Assembly (NCBI GenBank): GCA_963792915.1 | Contig: CAWBYD010000007.1 | Coordinates: 558,001-622,000, forward strand | Length of the DNA: 64,000 nucleotides | Reading direction: 5' to 3' | DNA from: Solirubrobacter sp963792915 | GTDB lineage: Bacteria; Actinomycetota; Thermoleophilia; Solirubrobacterales; Solirubrobacteraceae | Translations under genes and position numbers: made by a program | Notes under the pieces: generated by a model | The model's database searches: none | Told to the model about the DNA's origin: nothing | The model's input: only the letters and a program-made list of their open reading frames with translations | Part shown: positions 1 through 7,759 of the stretch, one piece after another | Layout of the letters: each line of letters opens with the position of its first letter | How positions within the stretch are numbered: position 1 is the stretch's first letter

Positions 1-1
1 G

Positions 2-946
2 ATGATCACCCAGGCGCACGCCGCCTCGCTCAAGGCCCAAGACGTGGACTTCGTCAGCGCGCTCAAGAGCGCCCAGATCCGCTCGCTGGTGGACTGCGGC
101 GACCTGCAGCTCTCGCTCTTTGACGAGCTCAACCTCGCCGAGATCAGCTCCAGCCGGTTCCCGGGCGAGCGCCTGGTCGTGTGCCGCAACCCGGCCGTCG
201 CGGCCGAACGCGCCCGCAAACGCGCCGAACTGCTGGCCGCGACCGAGGCCGAACTGGACAAGGTCAAGGCAAGCGTCCACGGCCCCCGCGGCCGGCTCCG
301 CGGCGCACCGGCCGGCACGATCGGCGAACGCGCCGGCAAGACCGTCAACACATACAAGGTCGCCAAGCACTTCAGCCTGCAGATCGCCGACGGCAGCTTC
401 GCCTACGAACAAAAGACCCAGCAGATCGCCGCCGAGGCCGCGCTCGACGGCCTCTACGTCATCCGGACCACCCTCACGCCAGACCGGCTCGGCACGCACG
501 CCGCGGTCCGCGCCTACAAACAACTCAAACTGGCCGAGCGCGCGTTTCGCACGATGAAGGACACGATCGAGATCCGTCCCATCCACCACCACCTCGAGAC
601 CCGCGTCAGAGCACACATCTTCCTCTGCACGCTCGCCTACTACGTCAGCTTCGAACTCCAACAGCGACTCGCGCCGCTGCTGTTCACCGACGACACCCCG
701 CTCGCCCCGACCGACCCCGTCGCGCCCGCGCGGCGCTCACCCACAGGGCAAGCCAACGCCGCCGCCGCCCGCACCAACCACGGACACGCCGCCCACACCC
801 TGCCCGACCTACTCGCCGACCTCGGCACCCTCTGCCGCAACACCCTGCGCATCGGCGCCGCCGACCACACCTTCACCCGCCTCACCACCCCCACACCCCT
901 ACAAGCGACCGCCCTCAGCCTGCTCGACATCAAGCTCCACACGTAG
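2..946 (+). CDS. IS1634-like DDE transposase, C-terminal part
   Basis: The frame is open from the left edge, so the N-terminus lies outside the window. The last third carries the pattern RAFRTMKDTIEIRPIHHH followed by a helical stretch beginning VRAHIFLCTLAYY. This is the typical end of IS4/IS1634-type transposases, where the final acidic residue of the DDE triad lies near the RPI/H segment. The protein would cut and paste its own element. The ABC permease stop codon lies only 80 bp past the transposase stop, so the right end of the element must fall within about 946-1026. No inverted repeat could be confirmed because the left end is missing. Confidence 0.75.
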   Translation: MITQAHAASLKAQDVDFVSALKSAQIRSLVDCGDLQLSLFDELNLAEISSSRFPGERLVVCRNPAVAAERARKRAELLAATEAELDKVKASVHGPRGRLRGAPAGTIGERAGKTVNTYKVAKHFSLQIADGSFAYEQKTQQIAAEAALDGLYVIRTTLTPDRLGTHAAVRAYKQLKLAERAFRTMKDTIEIRPIHHHLETRVRAHIFLCTLAYYVSFELQQRLAPLLFTDDTPLAPTDPVAPARRSPTGQANAAAARTNHGHAAHTLPDLLADLGTLCRNTLRIGAADHTFTRLTTPTPLQATALSLLDIKLHT

Positions 947-1025
947 CCAAAGCCCAACCACGCCGCAACACCCGGATCCCGCGCCACCACGCGAGATCCC
1001 CCACATCAACCGAGAAAACTTCCGT

Positions 1026-2615
1026 CTAGGGGGCGAACATCTCGGCGGCCAGGCCGCGGGCGAGCAGGCTCGGCAGGAGCACCAGCGCAACGACGAACTG
1101 CGGCAGGGCGGCCGGGCCGTTGTGGACGATGATGGCGATCGGGACTGCGCCGGTGGCCGCGGCGACCAGCGGCCAGAGCACGATCCAGCCGAAGATCAAA
1201 CCGACGCTCAGGCCACTCGTGTCGCCGTAGGTGGCCGCGAGCAGGCTCGGCGGGAGACGACCGCCGCGGCGGCTTGAGAGTGCGGCGCAGAGCGTGATCG
1301 AGGGGGTGGTGAGCACGGCGAGAAGAACGGCGGCACCACCGTGGTCGGGCAGCGCGCCCGCCGCGGCGCAACCGGCGATCGCCAGCAGCGCGCCGATCAC
1401 GACGACCGCCAGTGGGACGAGCGCGTGCCGGACCAGCACCTTGCCGATCGGCGCACGCAGGAGCACGCGGACGCGTCCGGGCTGGTCGGTCTCTGCCCGC
1501 AGCGGCTCGAGCAGCCGCGAGGCGCCGGCGTAGATCGTCAGCGCGCCGGCGCCGACGGCCACCGGATGGGCGCCGTTGACCAGGCAGATCACGGTCCCGC
1601 CTGCGGCCAGCACGAGCGCCTCGCCGAGTCGTTGCGGGACGGCCAGCGCGGCGATCGCGTCGCGCCAGGCGATGGCCAGGCGCGGTGAACGCGGCGGCTT
1701 GAGGCGGTTCGCGCCGCGCGCGGCGACGGGCCCCGCGCTCACCGCCGTGAGGCTGCGCCGGACATAGCGGGCGTTCATGGAGTACATCGCCGCGACCGCG
1801 CCGCCGCGGGCCTCGGCGCGCACGAGGTGGCGCTCGGTCGGCGTCGCGCCGCGGCGGCGGACGGCGAGCGCGGTGAACGCCGCGGTGAGCGCGGCCAGCA
1901 GCACGACAGCGACCGGCCACGCGGCGGCGGTCCCGGCCAGCGGCTGGACGGCCCACCCCCACGGTCCCGACCACAGCGCTAGGTGACGGCCCGTCGGCGA
2001 GGAGTCCGCAAGCCCGACGAAGCCGGCCGCAACCGCGACCGAGGGCCAGGCGGCGCGACTGGTAACGCTGTCGACGCGCGCGGAGCCCGCCACGAGCGCC
2101 GCGCCCGCGACGCCGAGCAGGCCGAGGATCGCGATCGCGACCACGAAGCCCGCCGCGCGCACCGCGTCGACCCCGCGATGGTGGCCGGCGACGCCGACCA
2201 CGACGAGCCCGCCCACGACCGCAGCCGCGCCCGTCCAGATCGCCAGCCCCCGGATCAGGCGTCCCTGGACCAGCTCCGCGCGGCGCAGCGGCGCGCCGAG
2301 CAACTGGGTGACATCGGCCACGCTGAAGACCACCGGGCCCTGGACCGCACCCCAGCGCATCACCGCCAGCAACGCGACGAGCGCGAGCGACGGCCCCCAG
2401 ATCCCAACCGCGCGCGGCGTCGCGACCTCCGACAGCGCCGCGCTCGCCGTCCCATAGACGAACGGTCCGCCGATAGCCAGCGTGACGAACACGTAGTACG
2501 CGGGCTCGAGTCGCTTGAACAGCGACGGCGGCGCCTGCACGGCGTGCCAAAAGCGACGGATGTCCCGGACGCGCGTTCGGCCGCCGTCACCGGCGGCGAC
2601 GGCGAGCTCAGCCAT
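1026..2615 (-). CDS. ABC transporter permease (DUF6297-like)
   Basis: A 529-residue, strongly hydrophobic protein with about ten predicted membrane segments (for example YYVFVTLAIGGPFVYG and IVLWPLVAAATGAVPIAII). It has no ATPase motif, which fits the membrane half of an ABC exporter. The start chosen is the ATG at 2615, which overlaps the stop of the ATPase gene by 8 bp and gives MAELAVAAGDGG; a longer frame would run deep into the ATPase. Cargo is unknown. The stop codon sits at the border with the insertion sequence, so the natural C-terminus may have been replaced by a few residues. Assignment to DUF6297 is from general appearance. Confidence 0.75.
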   Translation of the reverse strand: MAELAVAAGDGGRTRVRDIRRFWHAVQAPPSLFKRLEPAYYVFVTLAIGGPFVYGTASAALSEVATPRAVGIWGPSLALVALLAVMRWGAVQGPVVFSVADVTQLLGAPLRRAELVQGRLIRGLAIWTGAAAVVGGLVVVGVAGHHRGVDAVRAAGFVVAIAILGLLGVAGAALVAGSARVDSVTSRAAWPSVAVAAGFVGLADSSPTGRHLALWSGPWGWAVQPLAGTAAAWPVAVVLLAALTAAFTALAVRRRGATPTERHLVRAEARGGAVAAMYSMNARYVRRSLTAVSAGPVAARGANRLKPPRSPRLAIAWRDAIAALAVPQRLGEALVLAAGGTVICLVNGAHPVAVGAGALTIYAGASRLLEPLRAETDQPGRVRVLLRAPIGKVLVRHALVPLAVVVIGALLAIAGCAAAGALPDHGGAAVLLAVLTTPSITLCAALSSRRGGRLPPSLLAATYGDTSGLSVGLIFGWIVLWPLVAAATGAVPIAIIVHNGPAALPQFVVALVLLPSLLARGLAAEMFAP

Positions 2616-3522
2616 CGGCCGGCAGCCAACCGCGCTCGCCGGCGCGCTCGCGAACCGCGGCCCACGGGCCCTGGTCGAGCACCTCACCCTCGCTCAGGAC
2701 GATCGCCCGATCGGCAACGCCATCGGCGAACGCCATCTGGTGCGTCGTCAGCAGGACCGCGGTCCCGCTCGCCTTGGCGTCAAGCAGCAACTCGACCAGC
2801 AGCGCCTGCGACGGCGGATCGAGGCCGACCACGGGCTCGTCGAGGACAAGCAACTTCGCGGGCCGGATCAACGCACAGGCCAAGCCGGTCTTCTGTTTGA
2901 GGCCACGCGACAACTCAGCGGGCAGGAAGTCGGCGCGGTGCGAAAGACCCAGACGCCCCAGAAGCCTGTCGATTCGCTCCTCGATCCCATCGTCGGTCAC
3001 GCCGTGCGCGAGCGCGACGAGCGACAGGTGCTGCCGGACCGTGAGGTCGTCATAGAGCATCGGCGCGTCGGGAACCAGCGCCAGCGCGGCGCGAGCAGCC
3101 TCGGCGTCGGGCTCGGTGTGCGGATCGTGGCCGCAGACCCGCACCGTGCCCTCGGTCGGCTCCAACAGCCCCGAGATCGTCCGGACCGCGGTGGACTTCC
3201 CCGAGCCATTGGCGCCGATCAGCGCCACGCACTCGCCGCGCCTGAGCTCAAGGTCGAAATGAGCAAGGCCGACGAGGCGGCCATAGTGGCGGGCCAGCCC
3301 GATGACCTGTAGGGGGATCGCGTCGGCGGCGATCAACGCGGCGGCGGGCACCCGCACAAGTGTGACGACCGCCGCACCGCCGCCTCTCAGCGTCAGGGTG
3401 ATCGCTACCACGGGGCGCCCAGACCGTCCGCCGAAGCCGCACCTTGCCGGACCGGGCTCCAACGGTTGCGCGTCGATGTCGAGAATCGGCCGACGGCTCC
3501 GACACAGAAGCGCGAACACCAC
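2608..3522 (-). CDS. ABC transporter ATP-binding protein
   Basis: Nucleotide-binding subunit pairing with the permease that follows it with an 8-bp overlap. Walker A is GANGSGKST, the signature region reads LSRGLKQKTGLA, Walker B is LLVLDEP, and the switch histidine lies in LLTTHQ. This is a complete ABC_tran domain starting near residue 70 of the open frame. The first 55-70 residues of the frame look non-coding. A GTG at 3357 is a plausible alternative start, but neither start has a clear ribosome-binding site. The product would energise export of an unknown substrate at the membrane. Confidence 0.88.
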   Translation of the reverse strand: MVFALLCRSRRPILDIDAQPLEPGPARCGFGGRSGRPVVAITLTLRGGGAAVVTLVRVPAAALIAADAIPLQVIGLARHYGRLVGLAHFDLELRRGECVALIGANGSGKSTAVRTISGLLEPTEGTVRVCGHDPHTEPDAEAARAALALVPDAPMLYDDLTVRQHLSLVALAHGVTDDGIEERIDRLLGRLGLSHRADFLPAELSRGLKQKTGLACALIRPAKLLVLDEPVVGLDPPSQALLVELLLDAKASGTAVLLTTHQMAFADGVADRAIVLSEGEVLDQGPWAAVRERAGERGWLPADG

Positions 3523-3541
3523 AACGACAGAGAGGATTCAG

Positions 3542-4171
3542 ATGCTCACGCTCTACGAGCACCCCTTCGCGCTCTACTGCCAGAAGGTCCTGATCGCGCT
3601 CAACGAACAGGGCATCGCGTACGACGTCCTCGAGGAGCAGCGCGACTTCGACCGCGCCGAGCTGGCCGGGCTGTGGCCGCCGGCGTCGATCCCGGTGTTG
3701 CGCGACGGCGACCAGGTGATCGGCGAGACGTCGATCATCATCGAGCACGTCGCCGGCGCGCGGCTGGTGCCCTCGTTGGAGGCCCGCAAGTGGGACCGCC
3801 TCTGCGACCAGTATGTCTCCGATGCCGTCCAGGCGATTGTCTTCGACACGATCTACGAGCGCTTCGACGAGCGCGTGCTCAGCCAGGCGCGGGGCCGGAT
3901 CGACATGGCCTACGGCATGCTCGAGGCGCAATTGGCCGCGCACGAGTTCCTCGCCGGCGACGCGCTCACGATCGCCGACTGCGCCGCCGCGCCGGGCCTG
4001 TTCTACGCGCTGGCGATCCACCCGTGGGACGAGGGCACGCACCCGCACCTGACGCGGTACTACCGCGCACTCGCGCAGCGGCCGTCGTTCGCCAAGGTGA
4101 TCGAGGACGCGCGGCCCTACCGCCACCTGTTCCCGCTGCCCTGGCCGGCCGACTTCGACCGCTACCATTAG
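3542..4171 (+). CDS. glutathione S-transferase family protein
   Basis: A 209-residue protein starting MLTLYEHPFALYCQKV, which is the thioredoxin-fold N-domain of GSTs. It is followed by the conserved cis-Pro/ETS segment (ASIPVLRDGDQVIGETSIII) and an all-helical C-domain containing the N-capping motif LAGDALTIADCAAAPG. The ATG at 3542 is preceded by an AGAGAGGATT ribosome-binding site. It is transcribed away from the ABC pair. Thiol partner and substrate cannot be told; actinobacteria often use mycothiol rather than glutathione. A strong hairpin follows the stop. Confidence 0.85.
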   Translation: MLTLYEHPFALYCQKVLIALNEQGIAYDVLEEQRDFDRAELAGLWPPASIPVLRDGDQVIGETSIIIEHVAGARLVPSLEARKWDRLCDQYVSDAVQAIVFDTIYERFDERVLSQARGRIDMAYGMLEAQLAAHEFLAGDALTIADCAAAPGLFYALAIHPWDEGTHPHLTRYYRALAQRPSFAKVIEDARPYRHLFPLPWPADFDRYH

Positions 4172-4172
4172 C

Positions 4173-4196
4173 GGGAGGGGGACAGGTCCCCCTCCC
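4173..4196 (+). terminator. hairpin after the GST gene
   Basis: An 11-bp perfect inverted repeat (GGGAGGGGGAC and GTCCCCCTCCC) separated by two bases starts 2 bp after the GST stop codon. There is no T-run, as is common for high-GC terminators. It separates the GST gene from the unrelated large gene downstream. Confidence 0.5.
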
Positions 4197-4265
4197 GGCC
4201 TCCCCCTGGCGCGGCGGGCTCGGCGTTGGGTGGCAGAGCCGACCGTCCTGGGTGATGCTGCGTTG

Positions 4266-5882
4266 ATGGCGAACGTGGTCAACATCAACGACGTGCTCGA
4301 GGGTCATGTGGCGCTCGATATCGAGTGCGTCGACCGGCTCTATCTCAACGCGTATGTTCCGAACTTGCAGGTCGGCGGGCAGGTCGTTCGGTTCATCACG
4401 CGGCGTCTCGGCAAGCCGATCGCGTCAGCGGCGCTGCTGGGCGCGATCGGCAATCGCTTTCGGCGCGAGGTCAAGGCGTTTGCCGCTGCGCACGGGGTCC
4501 CGATCCTGGCGCTCAAGAAGCCCGACCGGTCTCGCTGGGATGACCGCAAGCTCGATCATGTCCGTGTTTATCTGGAGGCCGCGGAGCGCGAGCGGCGCTT
4601 CGGGGTGGTGGCGATCGTGGCCTGCCAGGAGTTCCAGTGGGTCTTTAGCGCCCGCAACCGCGGCCGGGGCAAGGCCGTCTGGTTTGAGTTCTTCCGCGAG
4701 GAGCGCCGCGTCGGCGTCTACTACTTCTACGTGCTCGACCCCGACTTCGGGCCGGGCTTTATCAAGATCTGCACCTACTTTCCGTACCCGGCGAAGGTCT
4801 GGGTCAACGGGCACGAGTGGGCCAAGCGCCAGGCCGAGCACGCCGGCGTCGAGTACCGCGCGCTCTCGAACGGGTTTGCCGCCTGTGATCAGCCCGGTGT
4901 GTTGCAGTCGATCTGCGACAGCTTCGGTCCCGTGCACGTGCAGGGGTTCTTTGATCGCTGGATCGCGGAACTGCCGACGCCGTTCACGCGTGAGGACCGT
5001 GCCGCCGGCTACTGGTGGGAGCTCTCGATGCGCCAGGTCGAGGTCAGCCGCACGCTCGTGCTCAACGACCCGCGCCGCGCCCGGGCCTTCTTTGAAGCGC
5101 TCGTGGCCGACAACATCGGCATCGGCCGCCCCGAGCAGGTCGCGCTCGTGTTCGAGCGCCCGCTGCGGCGACCGACGCGCCACGACTACGGCACGCGCGT
5201 GTTCGCGACCGGCACCGAGGTGCGCATCGACTTCCGCTACAAGCACAGTCGCGTCAAGCAGTACCTCAAGGACCGCCGCGCGCTGCGGATCGAGACCGTC
5301 ATCAACAAGCCCGCCGACATCGACGTCCGCGCCCGCCTGGAACACCTGCCCGAACTGATCGCCAAGGCCCGCGCCGTCAACCAGCGGCTGCTTATGATCG
5401 AGCGTGCCGGTCAGAGCTGTGCCATCGGCTCTGCGCTCTTTGAGCGCATCCACCAGCCCTGCCATCGAGCGGGCCAACGAACCGGAGCGCTGCGCTTCGG
5501 GGACTCACGCGCCATGGCTCTGACCGGCGCCCTCTGCCACGTCCTGCCCGCCGTCACCGGCTTTACCAACCACAGCCTTCGCGGGCTCGTCGCCGGACAC
5601 CTCGGCCAACCCGACTACAACGCCACCAAGATGAGCTACGACCTGCGCCGCCTACGCCTACACGGCCTCATCCAACGACTGCCGCGCAGCAACACCTACA
5701 TCCTCACGCCCGACGGGATCCGCGTCGCCGTCTTCTACAACAAGCTCCAAGACCGGCTCCTGCGGCCCCTGCTCGACGCCGACAAGCCGCCCGCCAAGCT
5801 CGAAATCCGCCGCGCCCTCACCACGCTCGAACACGCCATCACCGACTACATCCACACCGCCCGACTCGCCCCAACAACATGA
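4266..5882 (+). CDS. large hypothetical protein, possible mobile-element gene
   Basis: I do not recognise this family with certainty. From the ATG at 4266 (MANVVNINDVLEGHVALD) the protein has 538 residues. The N-terminal two thirds are rich in aromatic and charged residues (WVFSARNRGRGKAVWFEFF). The last about 130 residues look like a winged-helix DNA-binding region (TKMSYDLRRLRLHGLIQRLP, then TYILTPDGIRVAVF). No DDE triad or recombinase motif is evident. Its end lies 15 bp from a truncated sulP remnant, and its 3' part shares the C-rich, CAC/CCG-rich codon style of the IS transposase at the left edge. This suggests an acquired element. A start at 4230 is also open. Confidence 0.55.
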   Translation: MANVVNINDVLEGHVALDIECVDRLYLNAYVPNLQVGGQVVRFITRRLGKPIASAALLGAIGNRFRREVKAFAAAHGVPILALKKPDRSRWDDRKLDHVRVYLEAAERERRFGVVAIVACQEFQWVFSARNRGRGKAVWFEFFREERRVGVYYFYVLDPDFGPGFIKICTYFPYPAKVWVNGHEWAKRQAEHAGVEYRALSNGFAACDQPGVLQSICDSFGPVHVQGFFDRWIAELPTPFTREDRAAGYWWELSMRQVEVSRTLVLNDPRRARAFFEALVADNIGIGRPEQVALVFERPLRRPTRHDYGTRVFATGTEVRIDFRYKHSRVKQYLKDRRALRIETVINKPADIDVRARLEHLPELIAKARAVNQRLLMIERAGQSCAIGSALFERIHQPCHRAGQRTGALRFGDSRAMALTGALCHVLPAVTGFTNHSLRGLVAGHLGQPDYNATKMSYDLRRLRLHGLIQRLPRSNTYILTPDGIRVAVFYNKLQDRLLRPLLDADKPPAKLEIRRALTTLEHAITDYIHTARLAPTT

Positions 5883-5896
5883 AACTCGTCACAACG

Positions 5897-6809
5897 TCAC
5901 GACTTCCGGCCCCCAAGTCGAACTAGCGGCGCGAGCGCGCGATGCGTCAGCGGGGATGACGTCGAACGTGGCGCGGCGGCGCGGAGCGCGTCCATCAGCT
6001 GCTCGAGCATCTCCGCGCTGGTGATGTCGAGTTCGTCGTTGACGCCGATGTCCAGGATGACGGCTCTCGGGAGCGGGTCGCTCGCGCCGACGAGGTACTT
6101 CACTCGGTCGCGCACCAGCGTGGCGAGGGCGAGCAGGAACTCGATGCGACGCTCCGCGTAGTAGCGCTCGAATTCCCTGACCTTCCAGAGGTGCGAGACG
6201 GCATGGATGATCAGGGCGGCGAGCACCGCCTCGGGGAGATCTGTGAAGAGCGGGGTCAGTACCAGCACGGTGACGACCATGAGCGCGGCGGCCACCAGCG
6301 CCGAGGCCTCCGAGCGGGCGCCGGCGCCTTCGTTCACGGCCGACTGCGAGAGGCTGCCGCCGGCGGCCAAGCCGCCGACGAACGCGGAGCCGGCATTCGC
6401 GGCCCCGAACAGGAGCGCGAGCGCTGCCCCGCCGAGGAGGAGGGTCGCGCCGCTCGTCTCACCGACACCGCTCGAGATGCCCAGCAGCTTCGGCAGCTGC
6501 TTGACCGCGACGAAGATCGCAAGCCCGAAGACGAAGGCCTCGACGACGGGTCGCGACAGGAACTGGGCGATGAATCCGAGCCGCAGAAACCCGGCGACGA
6601 GGAACATGCCGCCGACGAAGAGCACGAGGGCGGCCGAGTTGGCCAGGCCCCCACACCGTCGCGCCGGCGACGGCGTCGGATGCAAGCAGACGCCGGTAGT
6701 CGTAGCCGGCGAGCCACGCGGTGACGGGCAGGAACCGACGCAGCGCGGACGGCCTCGGGGCCGCCCAGGTCCGGGGATCGACGGCGGCGGTCGTGGGAGC
6801 CGGCCTCAC
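5897..6809 (-). pseudogene. SulP-family sulfate/anion transporter remnant
   Basis: The N-terminus (LRRFLPVTAWLAGYDYRRLL, then ASDAVAGATVWG) is read in the frame of the upstream HAD gene, from a GTG at 6809. The rest is in another frame. It picks up at LANSAALVLFVGGMFLVAGF, continues through the substrate-path segment GGLAAGGSLSQSAVNEGAGA and ends in a STAS domain cut after DITSAEMLEQLMDALRAA. The first membrane helices and part of the last ones are missing. This is therefore an internally deleted and frameshifted gene that cannot make a working transporter. It sat in the sulfatase operon, where sulfate uptake would make sense. Confidence 0.75.
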
Positions 6810-6823
6810 GCGCGCACTCGCGC

Positions 6824-7759
6824 CTATGCGGGCGTGTCCGCGAAGACGGTCTTCCAGTCGTTCTTGATGCTGACCACCGTCCAGCCCCGGTTGGCCGCTG
6901 TCTCGAGCGACTGCTCGGCGCCGGCGGTGTAGTCGAACTCGCGGTCGGCGTCGTCGTGCAGGACGAGCAGCCGCAGCGCGGGCCGGTCCTTGCCGCCCGC
7001 GTACTGCAGCATCGGGATGTCGCCGTTGGAGTTTCCGCCCGCGAGGATCGGGCGGCGTCCGGTCCGGCTCCAGATCCGGATCGGCTTCACGGGCCCGTCG
7101 TCGAAGACATCCGGCTCCGCCGCGTAGGTGATCGTCCCGCCGTGCTCGTCCTCGAGGTAGCGCAGCGCGTTGGAGGAGCCGATCACGCGCTCGGGAGGGA
7201 TGCGGTAGACGTCCTCGGTGATCGGGCGCATGAAGTCGCGATCGCCGCCCGAGGCGATGTAGTTCGTGAAGCCGTTGGCCTCGAGGAAGCCGAGCAGCTC
7301 GATCATCGGGGCGTAGCCGCAGGCGTGGAACGCCCGGTCGAGCGTCGGGTGCCTGCCGCCGCGCAGGAACGCATCCGCGGCGCTCGTGTAGCCCTCGACG
7401 CTCATGCCGGCGAACGCCTGCAGCATCCCCGCCATCAGCACTCTCACGTCGCTGTCGTCGCCGTGGTAGTGCTTCGTGATCACGTCGCCGAGCCACCGGT
7501 AGTCCTGCTCGCGAGCGGCCTTCCACGGCTGCTTGTCGCGCAGCGACGCGTCGGCCTCGGCCATCTCGCTGAGACGCCGCAGGATGAAGCCGAGCTCGAT
7601 CGGCATCGGCTTCTCGCACCACAGGGTGCCGTCGTTGTCGAAGGTCGCGACGCGCTCCGGGGGCCGGATGTAGTCCGGGCCGCCCTCCGTCGTGACGCGC
7701 TCCACGAACTCGACGATCGCCGCGCGAGCGGGCGTGTCGTTCCACGATTCGAGCGTCAC
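6824..7759 (-). CDS. HAD-superfamily hydrolase
   Basis: A 311-residue phosphatase-like protein. Motif I is VATFDNDGTLW (nucleophile Asp and the DGT triplet), and motif IV appears as LAGGNSNGDIPML. It starts at a GTG (7759) that overlaps the sulfatase TGA by 4 bp, so the two are translationally coupled. Members of this type sit beside arylsulfatases and SulP transporters in many genomes, but the substrate is unknown. No signal peptide is present, so it acts in the cytoplasm. It is followed by the broken sulP gene. Confidence 0.82.
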   Translation of the reverse strand: MTLESWNDTPARAAIVEFVERVTTEGGPDYIRPPERVATFDNDGTLWCEKPMPIELGFILRRLSEMAEADASLRDKQPWKAAREQDYRWLGDVITKHYHGDDSDVRVLMAGMLQAFAGMSVEGYTSAADAFLRGGRHPTLDRAFHACGYAPMIELLGFLEANGFTNYIASGGDRDFMRPITEDVYRIPPERVIGSSNALRYLEDEHGGTITYAAEPDVFDDGPVKPIRIWSRTGRRPILAGGNSNGDIPMLQYAGGKDRPALRLLVLHDDADREFDYTAGAEQSLETAANRGWTVVSIKNDWKTVFADTPA

